A stretch of DNA of 64,000 nt from JACCXG01 sp963717745. Its GTDB lineage: Bacteria > Acidobacteriota > Vicinamibacteria > Vicinamibacterales > 2-12-FULL-66-21. The DNA is taken from assembly GCA_963717745.1 (NCBI GenBank), contig CAVQXJ010000013.1:806001-870000 (forward strand). Reading direction: 5' to 3'. Under the pieces are notes generated by a model. The model saw nothing but the letters and a program-made list of their open reading frames with translations, searched no databases and was not told the origin of the DNA. Below are positions 45,303 to 53,606 of this stretch, in pieces; position 1 is the stretch's first letter; the number at the start of each line of letters is the position of its first letter. The position numbers were made by a program, and so were the translations under genes.

Positions 45303-46669
45303 CGTGGGGGAGCCCCCCCTACCTCCACTCTCCGTATCGAAGGCCCCTCTTCAGTCCTCCCGATGTAATACACCGCGTCGCGCGAGAACGTCAGCGCGGT
45401 CCCCACGCTTTGCACGTCTTCGTCGAGGATGTCGACCGCGGTCGCTCTCCGGCCGCGGGCACTGAGACGAATCCGCACCAGCCGCGCGGCCGGCCCCTCG
45501 CCCTGAATACCAAACAGCACCCCGCGGCCCCACCGGATGCGGTGCAGGGCGGCGAGCGAGACGCCATCCGGCGGCTGGATGGTGGTGAGGCGGTTGCTGG
45601 CAGTGTCGATCACCGAGAGCCCGCCCTCGTGAGCGATGTAGGTGACGCCGTTGGCCGGAGCGATGCTCGAGGGGGCGATGAGTTTGAGCGCGACCGGACG
45701 TTCGAACCGGCCACTGGCGGTCTTGACCCGAAACAGACGGGCGCCGCGCGAATCCACCACCACCAGCGTCCCGTCGTCGGTCACCGCCAGGTCGTCGAGG
45801 ACCACCGGCTGGAGCTCGGCCGGAACCGCGATCTGCGAGAGCACCCGGCCGGAGACCAGCTGCAGTTTGTGGATCGCCGCCGCGCCGTTGCCGTCGCTGC
45901 TGGTGACCCAGAGATCGCCGCGCCGGGTGTCGATCTCGACCGCGCTCAATCGCCCGAAGCCGGCCGACGCGGCGCCGATCAGGTCGTTGACGTGCTCAAA
46001 GACCTCGTCTGCGACGATCAGCTTGTTGTCGTCGCCGTCGCCGAGCACGAAGCGCCGCGACGCGCTGTCGTAGGCGAGCCCGACCGGATTGACGGCGAGC
46101 GACGGCAACCGCAGCGTGGTCCCCGCCTCGCGGCGGGCGGCGGGCGGATCGGTGAGCGCAGCTGCGGCGGATGGCGCGGGCGTGAGCTTGGGATCGCTGC
46201 GGCGTGTGGCCGCCGAGGACGGTTTGGGAGGCGCGGCGGTGGCTGTGGCTGGGGGAGTCGGTCCGGCGGGCGGTGGGCTGTGCTCGGTCGCCGCGGCCAT
46301 CAGGGCCTCGAGGTCGGCCCAGCCGGGCAGGCGCCTGACCCGCTCGAAGTCCTGATTGTCCCGAGCGTCGGACGGCACGCCCAGTTGCGCCAGACGGCGC
46401 AGCATCACGAGTGCATCCCCGGGCCGGCCGCTCAGGCTTTGGGCGCGCGCCAGGAGGTACATGAGCTCGGGATCGTTCGGACGGCCCTTCTGTGCGGCTC
46501 GCCACGCGAGATCGTGAAAGGCCTCGAACTCGCCGCGTGCGGCAGCCTCGACCGCCGCCTGGCGGCACGCGCTGACGTCGGCACACGGCGACGATTGCGA
46601 GAGCGCGAACAGGAGCAGGGGAAGCGACGCGATCGTGGCGAGCACGAGCGATAGTACATCGGTGCTCAA
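45293..46669 (-). CDS. Exported TPR/beta-propeller (NHL/SMP-30-like) protein
   Basis: Up to 458 residues. The signal is LATIASLPLLLFALSQ. The start is uncertain: TTG 46669, or GTG 46645, which begins within the hydrophobic part; neither has a good ribosome site. Residues about 30-125 are TPR-like (LMYLLARAQSLSGRPGDALV). A Pro/Ala linker follows, then a six-bladed-propeller-like region (AVNPVGLAYDSASRRFVLGD, RLSAVEIDTRRGDLWVTSSD, DDLAVTDDGTLVVVDSRGA, NGVTYIAHEGGLSVID). Such propellers bind ligands or hydrolyse lactones; the catalytic metal site is not obvious. Confidence 0.72.
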   Translation of the reverse strand: MSTDVLSLVLATIASLPLLLFALSQSSPCADVSACRQAAVEAAARGEFEAFHDLAWRAAQKGRPNDPELMYLLARAQSLSGRPGDALVMLRRLAQLGVPSDARDNQDFERVRRLPGWADLEALMAAATEHSPPPAGPTPPATATAAPPKPSSAATRRSDPKLTPAPSAAAALTDPPAARREAGTTLRLPSLAVNPVGLAYDSASRRFVLGDGDDNKLIVADEVFEHVNDLIGAASAGFGRLSAVEIDTRRGDLWVTSSDGNGAAAIHKLQLVSGRVLSQIAVPAELQPVVLDDLAVTDDGTLVVVDSRGARLFRVKTASGRFERPVALKLIAPSSIAPANGVTYIAHEGGLSVIDTASNRLTTIQPPDGVSLAALHRIRWGRGVLFGIQGEGPAARLVRIRLSARGRRATAVDILDEDVQSVGTALTFSRDAVYYIGRTEEGPSIRRVEVGGAPPRNP

Positions 46670-46712
46670 CGCCGCCGCGGACGCGCGCTATCGTTAATCC
46701 CACTCCACAACG

Positions 46713-47627
46713 ATGATGATCGCGTTCCCACCCACTCCCGCGCCCACCCGTGCGATTGCCGCAACCCTCACGCGGTTTGCGCCGGCGCCGACCGGGTCAC
46801 TGCACCTCGGGCACGTGTTGAATGCGCTCTACGTGTGGAACACGGCGCGGCTGGCTGGGGTGTCGCGTGCTGCTGCGGATCGAGGATCACGATCGCGAGC
46901 GCAGCCGGCCCGCGTTCGAGCGCGGGATTCTCGACGACCTCGACTGGCTCGGCTTCGCGCCGGACATCTACCCGACCGAGGCCTTCCGGCACGGCCGCTG
47001 CGACGGCCGGCAGAGCGATCGCGACCACGTCTATCGCGCCGCGGTCGAGCAGTTGCTTCGCCTGGACGCCGTCTACGCCTGCGAGTGCACGCGGCGAACC
47101 TGGCCCCTTCGACTCGCGTCGCTCGCTCAGGGCAGGCCTCCGGGCCCGCGATCGAGTCCGGCCAGGAGCTCCGCTACCCGGGCACCTGCCGCGACAAGCG
47201 GCTGCCGCTGGTGGACGGGTACGGATGGCGCGTCCGCATGGACGATCGACTCGAGCATTTCGATGACGGCCTGCTCGGTCCGCAGACGCAGCGTCCAGGC
47301 GAGCAATGCGGCGACGTGCTGATTCGCGATCGGCGCGGCAACTGGACGTACCAGTTCGCGGTCACGGTCGACGACCTGTCGCAGGAGGTGGATCTGGTGA
47401 TCCGCGGGATCGATCTGCTCCAATCGACCGGCCGTCAGATTCAGCTCGCGCGTCTCCTCGGACGCCGCGTCCCGCCGGCCTACCTGCACCATCCGCTCAT
47501 CATGAAGTCCCCCGATCAGAAGCTGAGCAAGTCCGACGGCGACACCGGCATTGCGGCCCTCGCGTCGGCCGGCTGGAGTCGAGAGCGCATCCTCGACGAG
47601 GCCGCGTCCAGAATCGATCCACAATGA
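46713..47627 (+). CDS. gluQ: Glutamyl-Q tRNA(Asp) synthetase (two or more frameshifts)
   Basis: A truncated class I synthetase that glutamylates queuosine in tRNA-Asp. RFAPAPTGSLHLGHVLNAL contains the HIGH-type motif. After a shift near 46860 the second frame gives VLLRIEDHDRERSRP, and DDLDWLGFAPDIYP. YACECTRR is a likely zinc-binding remnant. Near 47100-47165 the frame returns to give CRDKRLP, WTYQFAVTVDDLSQEVDLVI and IMKSPDQKLSKSDGDTGIA with the KMSKS-type signature. The absence of an anticodon-binding domain (about 300 residues) separates it from GltX. Confidence 0.85.
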   Translation: MMIAFPPTPAPTRAIAATLTRFAPAPTGSLHLGHVLNALYVWNTARLAGVSRAAADRGSRSRAQPARVRARDSRRPRLARLRAGHLPDRGLPARPLRRPAERSRPRLSRRGRAVASPGRRLRLRVHAANLAPSTRVARSGQASGPAIESGQELRYPGTCRDKRLPLVDGYGWRVRMDDRLEHFDDGLLGPQTQRPGEQCGDVLIRDRRGNWTYQFAVTVDDLSQEVDLVIRGIDLLQSTGRQIQLARLLGRRVPPAYLHHPLIMKSPDQKLSKSDGDTGIAALASAGWSRERILDEAASRIDPQ

Positions 47628-47642
47628 TCGGTTTGGGAGCAC

Positions 47643-47726
47643 GCCCGGGTCTGAAGACCCGAGCGCCACACTGGTAGGGCATCTGGCCGGGCTGTCTTGG
47701 TGGGGCCGGGTCTTCAGACCCCGGCC
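47643..47726. repeat. Paired palindromes around GGTCTGAAGACC / GGTCTTCAGACC
   Basis: CGGGTCTGAAGACCCG near 47646-47661 is a perfect palindrome. GGGTCTTCAGACCCC near 47708-47722 carries the inverted core and is nearly one. The two also pair with each other. They lie between gluQ and the DapA-family gene, a stretch with no other gene. Confidence 0.65.
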
Positions 47727-47792
47727 TGGGCGCCGCGCCACAGCCCTCGATCAACCCCTCTGGTCCCCCGCCACGAACGGAGACGAACGATC

Positions 47793-48695
47793 TTGAAGCT
47801 CGAAGGTGTGTATTCGGTATTGCCCACGCCGTTCGCGGAGAACGGTGACGTCGATGAACGCCAGTCTGCGCCGGGTCGTCGACCTGTTCATCGGTGCCGG
47901 GGTGAACGGCGTCACCGCGCTTGGCGTGACCGGCGAAGTGGCCCGGCTGGACGAAGGCGAGCGGGCGCGGGTGCTCGAGATCGTCGTCGATCAGGTCAAG
48001 GGGCGCATCGGCATCGTGGCGGGGACGAGCGCGGACGGCACGCGGACCTGCATCCAGTTACAGCCGCCAGGCGAAGGCGGCCGGCGCCACCGCGGTCATG
48101 GTCAGTCCGCCGCGGATGCCGAAGCTCAACTCCGAGGCGGTGGTGCGGCACTACAGCGCGCTCGCCGAAGCGGTGGACATCGAGATCGTCGTGCAGGACT
48201 ATCCGCCGATCTCCGGCTACGCGATGGAGCCGGGGCTGCTGGCGCGCATCGCCAGGGAGATCCCGCGCGCGCGGACCATCAAGCTCGAAGATCCGCCAAC
48301 CCCGTTCAAGACGTCGCGGATTCTCGACCAGGCCGGCGATCTCGAGCGTCCGGATCTTCGGCGGTCTGGGCGGCGTGTTCCTGCTGGAAGAGCTGATGGC
48401 CGGCGCCACCGGCGCGATGACCGGATTCGCGTTCCCCGAGATCCTCGTCAAGATCGTGACGCCAGTACCGCGCCGGCAGACGTGGATGGCGCCGCCGACG
48501 TGTTCTACCGGGCGGTGCCGCTGATGCGCTTCGAGTTCCAGGAAGGGATCGGCATGGCGATTCGCAAGGAAGTGCTGCGCCGCCGCGGCGCGCTGTCGAT
48601 CCGCCGCGACGCGCGCGCCCGCCGCCGGTCTGGATCGGACCACGCGCGAGGCGCTGGACCGCGTCATGGCGTGGGTCGAGAAGGCGAGCCTCTGA
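47793..48695 (+). CDS. Dihydrodipicolinate synthase (DapA)-family aldolase (several frameshifts)
   Basis: Probable start TTG 47793 (LKLEGVYSVLPTPFAENGDVD), with GGAG about 10 bases upstream. Pieces in different frames make one TIM-barrel aldolase: VDLFIGAGVNGVTALGVTGE, VVDQVKGRIGIVAGTSADGT, VVQDYPPISGY (catalytic Tyr region), RTIKLEDPPTPFKT (Schiff-base Lys), IFGGLGGVFLLEELMAGATG, and a C-terminal helix ending VMAWVEKASL. At least four single-base shifts are needed, around 47860, 48065, 48340 and 48470. The true substrate (dipicolinate, neuraminate, keto-deoxy sugar) cannot be assigned. An SDR follows on the same strand. Confidence 0.75.
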
Positions 48696-48698
48696 GGC

Positions 48699-48802
48699 AT
48701 TGCCAAAAGTGCCAAGAATGCCAAGATTGCCAAAATTATCCGGTCGTAGGGATTTGGCGCGACAGGCCCTAAATTCTTGGCATTCTTGGCAATTTTGGCA
48801 AT
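48699..48802. repeat. Inverted repeat of TTGCCAAGAATGCCAA units
   Basis: ATTGCCAAAAGTGCCAAGAA on the left pairs with TTCTTGGCAATTTTGGCAAT on the right over about 30 bases with few mismatches. It fills the gap between the aldolase stop and the SDR start. The arms consist of the short unit (A/T)GCCAA(G/A)A repeated imperfectly. Confidence 0.7.
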
Positions 48803-48819
48803 AGACAAGGTGACACCCG

Positions 48820-49601
48820 ATGGATCTTGGCTTGAAGGGCAAAGTCGCGATGGTGGCCGGCGCGAGCCGCGGGCTTGGCTTTGCGGTGGCCGAGGCGCTG
48901 GCGCGTGAAGGGGCGAAGGTCTCGATCGCCTCGCGCGACGAGCAGGCGATCGCCGCCGCCGCCGCGCGCATCGGGGGCGACGTCCTCGCGGTGCCGGTGG
49001 ACGTGCGCTCGGCCGACGCGATCCGGCGCTGGGCCGACGAGACCGCGCGGCGGTTCGGCGGCGTCGATCTGCTGTTCACCAATTCGGGCGGGCCGCCGGC
49101 CGGCGCCGCCATCTCGTTCGACGATGCGGCATGGCAGGATGCGGCGGAGCTGCTGCTGTTCAGTGCGCTGAGGATGGTGCGGGCCGCGGTGCCGCTCGAT
49201 GCAGGCGCGCGGCGGCGGCGCCATCCTGATGTCCACCTCGGCCTCGGTCAAGGAGCCGATTCCGAATCTCGGGCTGTCCACGGTGTTGCGGGCGTCGGTG
49301 TCGGCGCTGGCGAAGACGCTGGCGATCGAGCTCGCCCCCTCCAAGATCCGCGTCAACCAGATCATTCCCGGCCGTATCGACACCGACCGCGTCCGGCAGC
49401 TCGACGAGATCGCCGGCAAGAAACAGGGCATCACGCCGCAGCAGGCGAAAGAGAAGTCGATGGCGGCGATTCCGATGGGCCGCTACGGCGAGATCGACGA
49501 GTACGGCCGGGTCGGCTGCGTTCCTGCTCTCGGATGCCGCCAGCTATATGACGGGTGCCACGGTGCAGGTGGACGGCGGGCTGATCAAGAGCGTGCTGTA
49601 G
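48820..49601 (+). CDS. Short-chain dehydrogenase/reductase of the Tyr-less LSxxLR type (two frameshifts)
   Basis: MDLGLKGKVAMVAGASRGLG has the NAD(P)-binding TGxxxGxG-type motif, followed by VDLLFTNSGGPP (NNAG-like). The frame shifts near 49197 and 49507. Joined, they give MSTSASVKEPIPNLGLSTVL, RASVSALAKTLAIELAPSKI, NQIIPGRIDTDR and SDAASYMTGATVQVDGGL. The usual catalytic YxxxK is replaced: the aligned stretch reads STVLR, so Tyr and Lys are missing. An SDR subgroup with this LSxxLR pattern is known, though its chemistry is unclear to me. It follows the DapA-family gene and precedes proline dehydrogenase. Confidence 0.8.
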
Positions 49602-49663
49602 AGCGTCAGCTCGGTCAACTACCTCGACTCGCACTTCGAATCACGACTCGAGCAATCCCCTCG

Positions 49664-50598
49664 ATGAGCGTGATGCGGAAGGTGCTGCTGGCCAGTTCGA
49701 CCAACGCCTGGCTTCGGGAGCAGGCGACCAAGGCGGCGTTCGTACGCCGGTCGGTCGCGGCGTTCATGGCCGGGCGAGCGGGTCGAGGATGCGCTCGCGG
49801 CGGCGCGCGAGCTGCAGCCTCAGGGGATCACCACGATTCTCACCGCGCTCGGCGAGAACCTGACCAAGGCCGAAGAAGCCGAAGACGTCACCCAGCACTA
49901 CCTCGACGTGCTTCGACAAGGTCGCGGCGGCCGGGCTCGACGCGCACATCTCGGTCAAGCCGACGCAGCTGGGACTCGATCTGGATCGGGCGATGTGCGA
50001 GCGCAACCTCGATCGCCTGCTCGAACGGGCCGATCAGCGCAACAACTTCCTGTGGATCGACATGGAGTACTCGCCGTACGTCGATCCGACACTCGAGCTG
50101 TTCCGCCGCGCCCGCGCCAAGATCGCCGCGCATCGGGATTGCCCTCCAGGCCTACCTCTATCGCACCGCGAACGACGTGGAATCGCTGATCCCGCTCGGG
50201 CCCGCGGTCCGGATCGTCAAGGGCGCCTATCTCGAGCCGCCGGAGATCGCCTATCCGAAGAAGTCCGACGTCGACGAGAACTTCTACAAACTGTGCGTCC
50301 GCCTGATGTCGCCCGAGGCACAACGCGCCGGCGCCTTGCTCCACATCGCCACCCACGACGCGCCGCTCGCCGAGCGGCTGGACACCTACGCCCGCGAGCA
50401 CCAGGTCCCGCCAGTCGGCCTACGAATTCGCGATGCTCTACGGCATCGGCGTGAATCAGCAGAAGCGCCTGGCCGCCGAGGGCAAGCGCCTGCGCGTGCT
50501 CATCAGCTACGGCGAGTATCTGGTTCCCGTGGTACATGCGCCGGCTGGCCGAGCGCCCGGCGAACGTGTGGTTCGTGGTGAAGAATCTGTTCGGGTGA
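49664..50598 (+). CDS. Proline dehydrogenase (at least four frameshifts)
   Basis: The start is ATG 49664. Fragments across frames make one FAD-dependent TIM-barrel PRODH: MRKVLLASSTNAWLREQATK, LTKAEEAEDVTQHYLDVL, HISVKPTQLGLDLD, NNFLWIDMEYSPYVDP, VRIVKGAYLEPPEIAYPKKS, LHIATHDAPLAERL, YEFAMLYGIGVNQQKRL and WYMRRLAERPANVWFVVKNL. It oxidises proline to pyrroline-5-carboxylate and reduces quinone. Shifts near 49770, 49913, 50143, 50413 and 50521 are each repaired by dropping one base. No P5C dehydrogenase is fused or adjacent. Confidence 0.82.
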
Positions 50599-50603
50599 GT
50601 AGC

Positions 50604-50801
50604 GTCAAATCCCAAGCTCCAAAGCTCCAAATCCCAACCACTCCCAAATCCCAAATCCCAAACCTAACTCCCAACTCCCAAATCCCAACTCCCAACTCCC
50701 AAGTCAATTGTCGGCTTGGATCTGGCTTGAGATCTGCGCTTCGGTTCGCCCTTGGGCAGTGGGAGTGGTTGGGATTTGGAGCTTGGAGCTTGGGATTTGA
50801 C
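50604..50801. repeat. Intergenic inverted repeat, TCCCAA family, copy 1
   Basis: GTCAAATCCCAAGCTCC at the left end is matched by GGAGCTTGGGATTTGAC at the right end. Between lie many degenerate CCCAAATCCCAACTCCCAA units. It sits between the proline dehydrogenase stop and the convergent outer-membrane-protein stop. Confidence 0.8.
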
Positions 50802-50808
50802 CAGCGAG

Positions 50809-52482
50809 TCAAAATGAAAACCCGGACGAGAAATGCACTCGCGTGTCGCCGGTCTTCAGGCCGCGGGCGACGTCGAGATTGAGCGTCATCACCGAGGCGA
50901 TCAGGAACACCCCGCCGCCGACTCCCCGGTGCCAGTCGGCGTCCTTCATCGAGCTCCCGAAGTTCCACACCTTGCCGGCGTCGGTGAACGCGGTGACGCC
51001 CAGCTTCGCGCCGTTCAGGACCGAGGTCAGCGGCGCGCGCACTTCGACCGACGACGCGAAGGTGCGATCGCCGTCGAACGCGCCGGTGCGAAATCCGCGG
51101 ACAGACGAGGCGCCGCCGAGCAGCAGCCGTTCGTACGGCGGAAGCGAGGCGTCGGCGCCGACGTAGGCGGCCCGTCCGGCGACCACCACCTGTTTGAACA
51201 CCCGCAGATATCCGCGTCCGTCAGCCGTGTAGCGATTGACCCGGTCGGGCAGCGTGCGGAAGTGCATGCCGGTCCAGCCGGCGGTGACGAGGACGGCGTT
51301 GCCAGGGAAGATCGGATCGAGGCGGGTGTCGACGCCGACCGTGGTGCCGACGGTCCACAGGTTGTCGTCGAGCTCGCCGAAGCTGATGGTGCTGCGGCTG
51401 GCGTCGAGGCCCAGACGGAGGACATCGCCGAACACGCGTTCGGCCCGCCCTTTGACCTCCACGCGCTGATCGCGGATCTCGAATCGCGGGTTCTCGCGGT
51501 TCCAGATCGCCAGGCTGGAGTCGACGCGGGTCAGCGGGCCCGACTTGAAGGGGCGCTCGAACTCCAACGCGGCCCGGCGGGTGCCGCCCCACGTCAGCGG
51601 CACGGACAGCCGCTCGCCAATGCCGAACAGATCCACCGTGCTGACCCGGCCGCCGTAGGTGAAGCCATAGCCGTCCGCGAAGCTGACGATCGGCAGGAAC
51701 ATCAGCTTGCTGCGCAGCCGGCCCATCGGCCGGGCGACCGTGCCGGGCACGCCAGGGATGCTCACCCCGCCAATCGCCGACCGCACGCCAGGCTTCTCGT
51801 GCACCACCAGGACGATGGCGATGTCGGTGGTGCTGGTCAGTGACCGGTAACGCTTCCGGACCTCCACCGTTTCGAAGCGGTCGCTGTCCTTCAAGCGTTT
51901 CGTGATCGCCTCGATGCCGCCGGCGGCCAGCGGCTGGCCGACGGCGATCCCGGCAAAGTCGAGCACCTCCTTGTCGGTCAGGAAGGCATTGCCGTGGATG
52001 CGGATTTCACCGATGACCTCCGGCTGGAATGCGCCGGCCCCGGCCTCGCTCGATTCGCCCGCGGGTTCGACGGCCGGATGGCTATCGCTCTCGCCCGCCT
52101 TCGCTGAAGCTACGGCGGACAAGCGGGCAGGGACAAAAGGGCCGTGGCCAGGCTCCTCCGGCTCGTCGTGGTCGGGTTGGGGGTCGCGCTTCGGAACCCG
52201 CATCTTGGTCGCGACTTCGGCCAGCCGGTACTCCGCGAACGTCCGCCCGTAGGCCCCCTCGAACGAGCCGTTCGCCAGCGTGATGCCCGAGTGGATGTCC
52301 AGCTCGCGCGGCAGCCAGACGCCCGGGAACGGCTGGCCCATGGTCATCGACGCCCGGATGTCGTCGACCTTCACCAGCCAGCCGCCGGGCAGGAAGTCCA
52401 GCCAGACGTTGTCGAAGGTGTATTTGACGATCTGGTGCTCGGTGGGATCGATCCAGAGGGTGATGAGCGCCGTCTTGTTCAT
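50809..52482 (-). CDS. BamA/Omp85-like outer-membrane barrel with POTRA domain
   Basis: 557 residues from ATG 52482. An initial segment (WIDPTEHQIVKYTFDNVWLD) continues a domain begun in the upstream gene. A Pro/Glu linker leads to a POTRA domain (IGEIRIHGNAFLTDKEVLDF, DSDRFETVEVRKRY) and then a 16-strand-type barrel: GGRVSTVDLFGIGERLSV, LLLGGASSVRGFRTG (VRGF/Y motif of Omp85), GVTAFTDAGKVW, ending VHFSSGFSF with terminal Phe. It probably inserts or translocates proteins or lipids at the outer membrane. Its ATG overlaps the stop of the upstream gene by 4 bases (ATGA). Confidence 0.85.
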   Translation of the reverse strand: MNKTALITLWIDPTEHQIVKYTFDNVWLDFLPGGWLVKVDDIRASMTMGQPFPGVWLPRELDIHSGITLANGSFEGAYGRTFAEYRLAEVATKMRVPKRDPQPDHDEPEEPGHGPFVPARLSAVASAKAGESDSHPAVEPAGESSEAGAGAFQPEVIGEIRIHGNAFLTDKEVLDFAGIAVGQPLAAGGIEAITKRLKDSDRFETVEVRKRYRSLTSTTDIAIVLVVHEKPGVRSAIGGVSIPGVPGTVARPMGRLRSKLMFLPIVSFADGYGFTYGGRVSTVDLFGIGERLSVPLTWGGTRRAALEFERPFKSGPLTRVDSSLAIWNRENPRFEIRDQRVEVKGRAERVFGDVLRLGLDASRSTISFGELDDNLWTVGTTVGVDTRLDPIFPGNAVLVTAGWTGMHFRTLPDRVNRYTADGRGYLRVFKQVVVAGRAAYVGADASLPPYERLLLGGASSVRGFRTGAFDGDRTFASSVEVRAPLTSVLNGAKLGVTAFTDAGKVWNFGSSMKDADWHRGVGGGVFLIASVMTLNLDVARGLKTGDTRVHFSSGFSF

Positions 52483-53300
52483 CGGCGTTCGATGTCCTCT
52501 TCGGCCTTTTTCTCCCGCTCGGCCTGCTTCGGGTCGCGCTTCTGCTCGGCTGCCTTCTTCTCGTTCTTCGCCGAATCGTCGCGGTGCTCGTCGGAGTCGG
52601 CGAACATCTGGGTCGGGTAGTACTCGATCTTCAGCACGTCGTGCCCTTCGAGCTTCTCGCGGCCGGCCAGGTAGTAGTTCCCGGCCTCGAACTTGAAGTC
52701 CATGAAATAGGCTTCGGAGACGAACCGCGGCTCGGTCGGCATCGGGCTGCCGCCGACGCTGACCTGCACCCCCTCCGGGCCGATGGCGATCCCGGAGTCG
52801 GAGCCTGGCTTCGGCTCGGCGTCTTTTCCGCTTTCTTTGTCGCCTGCCTTGCCGGCGCCCTTTCCTTCCTTCTCCTCCTGCTCCTTCTTCCGCGCGCGCT
52901 CCTGCCGCTCGCGCTCTCTCCGGATCCAGTTCGTCTCGTAGCGCTGGCGCGCCTCCTCGCCGATCTTCACGCCGTTGTAGCGGACCGGGCTCCGGACGTG
53001 CATCCCGTCGCGCACGTACCAGGTGAAATCCCGTTTGGTGCGATAGAGCGGCCATCGGCCCGGGCCGAGGATTTCGAAGGATTCGGTCTCGTCGAGGATG
53101 TACTGGTCGAGCGTCTTGCGGTTGACCTCGCGCCGCGCCAGGACCTTCTCCATGAACGCGTCGAGCTCGTTGGCGGGCGCCGGCCGCGGCGTGGCGCCGA
53201 CGGCGCCGGCCGGATCCTGGGCCCCCACCGGCAGGGACGTCAGCGAGAGCGCGCACCACAACGCGCACGCGCGAGCGAGAAGGACGGGCCGTCGTGTCAC
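52479..53300 (-). CDS. Exported N-terminal partner of the BamA-like protein
   Basis: 273 residues from GTG 53300, with GGAGG four bases upstream. A signal (VLLARACALWCALSLTSLPV) is followed by a helical part (LDAFMEKVLARREVNRKTLD), and a beta region (GRWPLYRTKRDFTWYVRDGM). A Lys/Glu charged insert comes next, then beta strands (YFMDFKFEAGNYYLAGREKL, DVLKIEYYPTQMF). It ends in a charged helix (KQAEREKKAEEDIERR). The domain appears to run on into the next reading frame. Either one ancestral protein has been split by a shift at 52480, or two genes are coupled by ATGA. No named family recognised. Confidence 0.7.
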   Translation of the reverse strand: MTRRPVLLARACALWCALSLTSLPVGAQDPAGAVGATPRPAPANELDAFMEKVLARREVNRKTLDQYILDETESFEILGPGRWPLYRTKRDFTWYVRDGMHVRSPVRYNGVKIGEEARQRYETNWIRRERERQERARKKEQEEKEGKGAGKAGDKESGKDAEPKPGSDSGIAIGPEGVQVSVGGSPMPTEPRFVSEAYFMDFKFEAGNYYLAGREKLEGHDVLKIEYYPTQMFADSDEHRDDSAKNEKKAAEQKRDPKQAEREKKAEEDIERR

Positions 53301-53413
53301 GAGACCTCCGAGAAGGTGGCTGTCTGAACTGATTCTAGACGCACACCACTGGCGGCTGGCTGGCTGGCGAGGTCTTAGACGAGGGCCGGGGAACGGGCGT
53401 TCACGGCCCGACT

Positions 53414-53584
53414 CAAATCCCAAGCTCCAAGCTCCAAGCTCCAAGTTCCAACCACTCCCAAATCCCAACGCCCAAATGGAACTCCCAAGTGCCAAATCCC
53501 AACCGACCCTTGGGATTTGGCGGTTGGAATTGGGATTTGGCAGTTGGGAGTGGTTGGGATTTGGAGCTTGGAGCTTGGGATTTG
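53414..53584. repeat. Intergenic inverted repeat, TCCCAA family, copy 2
   Basis: CAAATCCCAAGCTCCAAGCT on the left is matched by AGCTTGGAGCTTGGGATTTG on the right. It lies in the divergent promoter gap between the outer-membrane gene start (53300) and the PIG-L start, ending 22 bp before the latter. Confidence 0.8.
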
Positions 53585-53606
53585 TCGTAGATACACTGAG
53601 AGTTTC

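Noticed and set aside
47793..50598. A block of pseudogenes (DapA family, SDR, PRODH)
   Set aside because: The frames switch by single bases while the protein motifs stay fully conserved and there are no internal stops beyond those caused by the shifts. Sequencing error is the simpler explanation.
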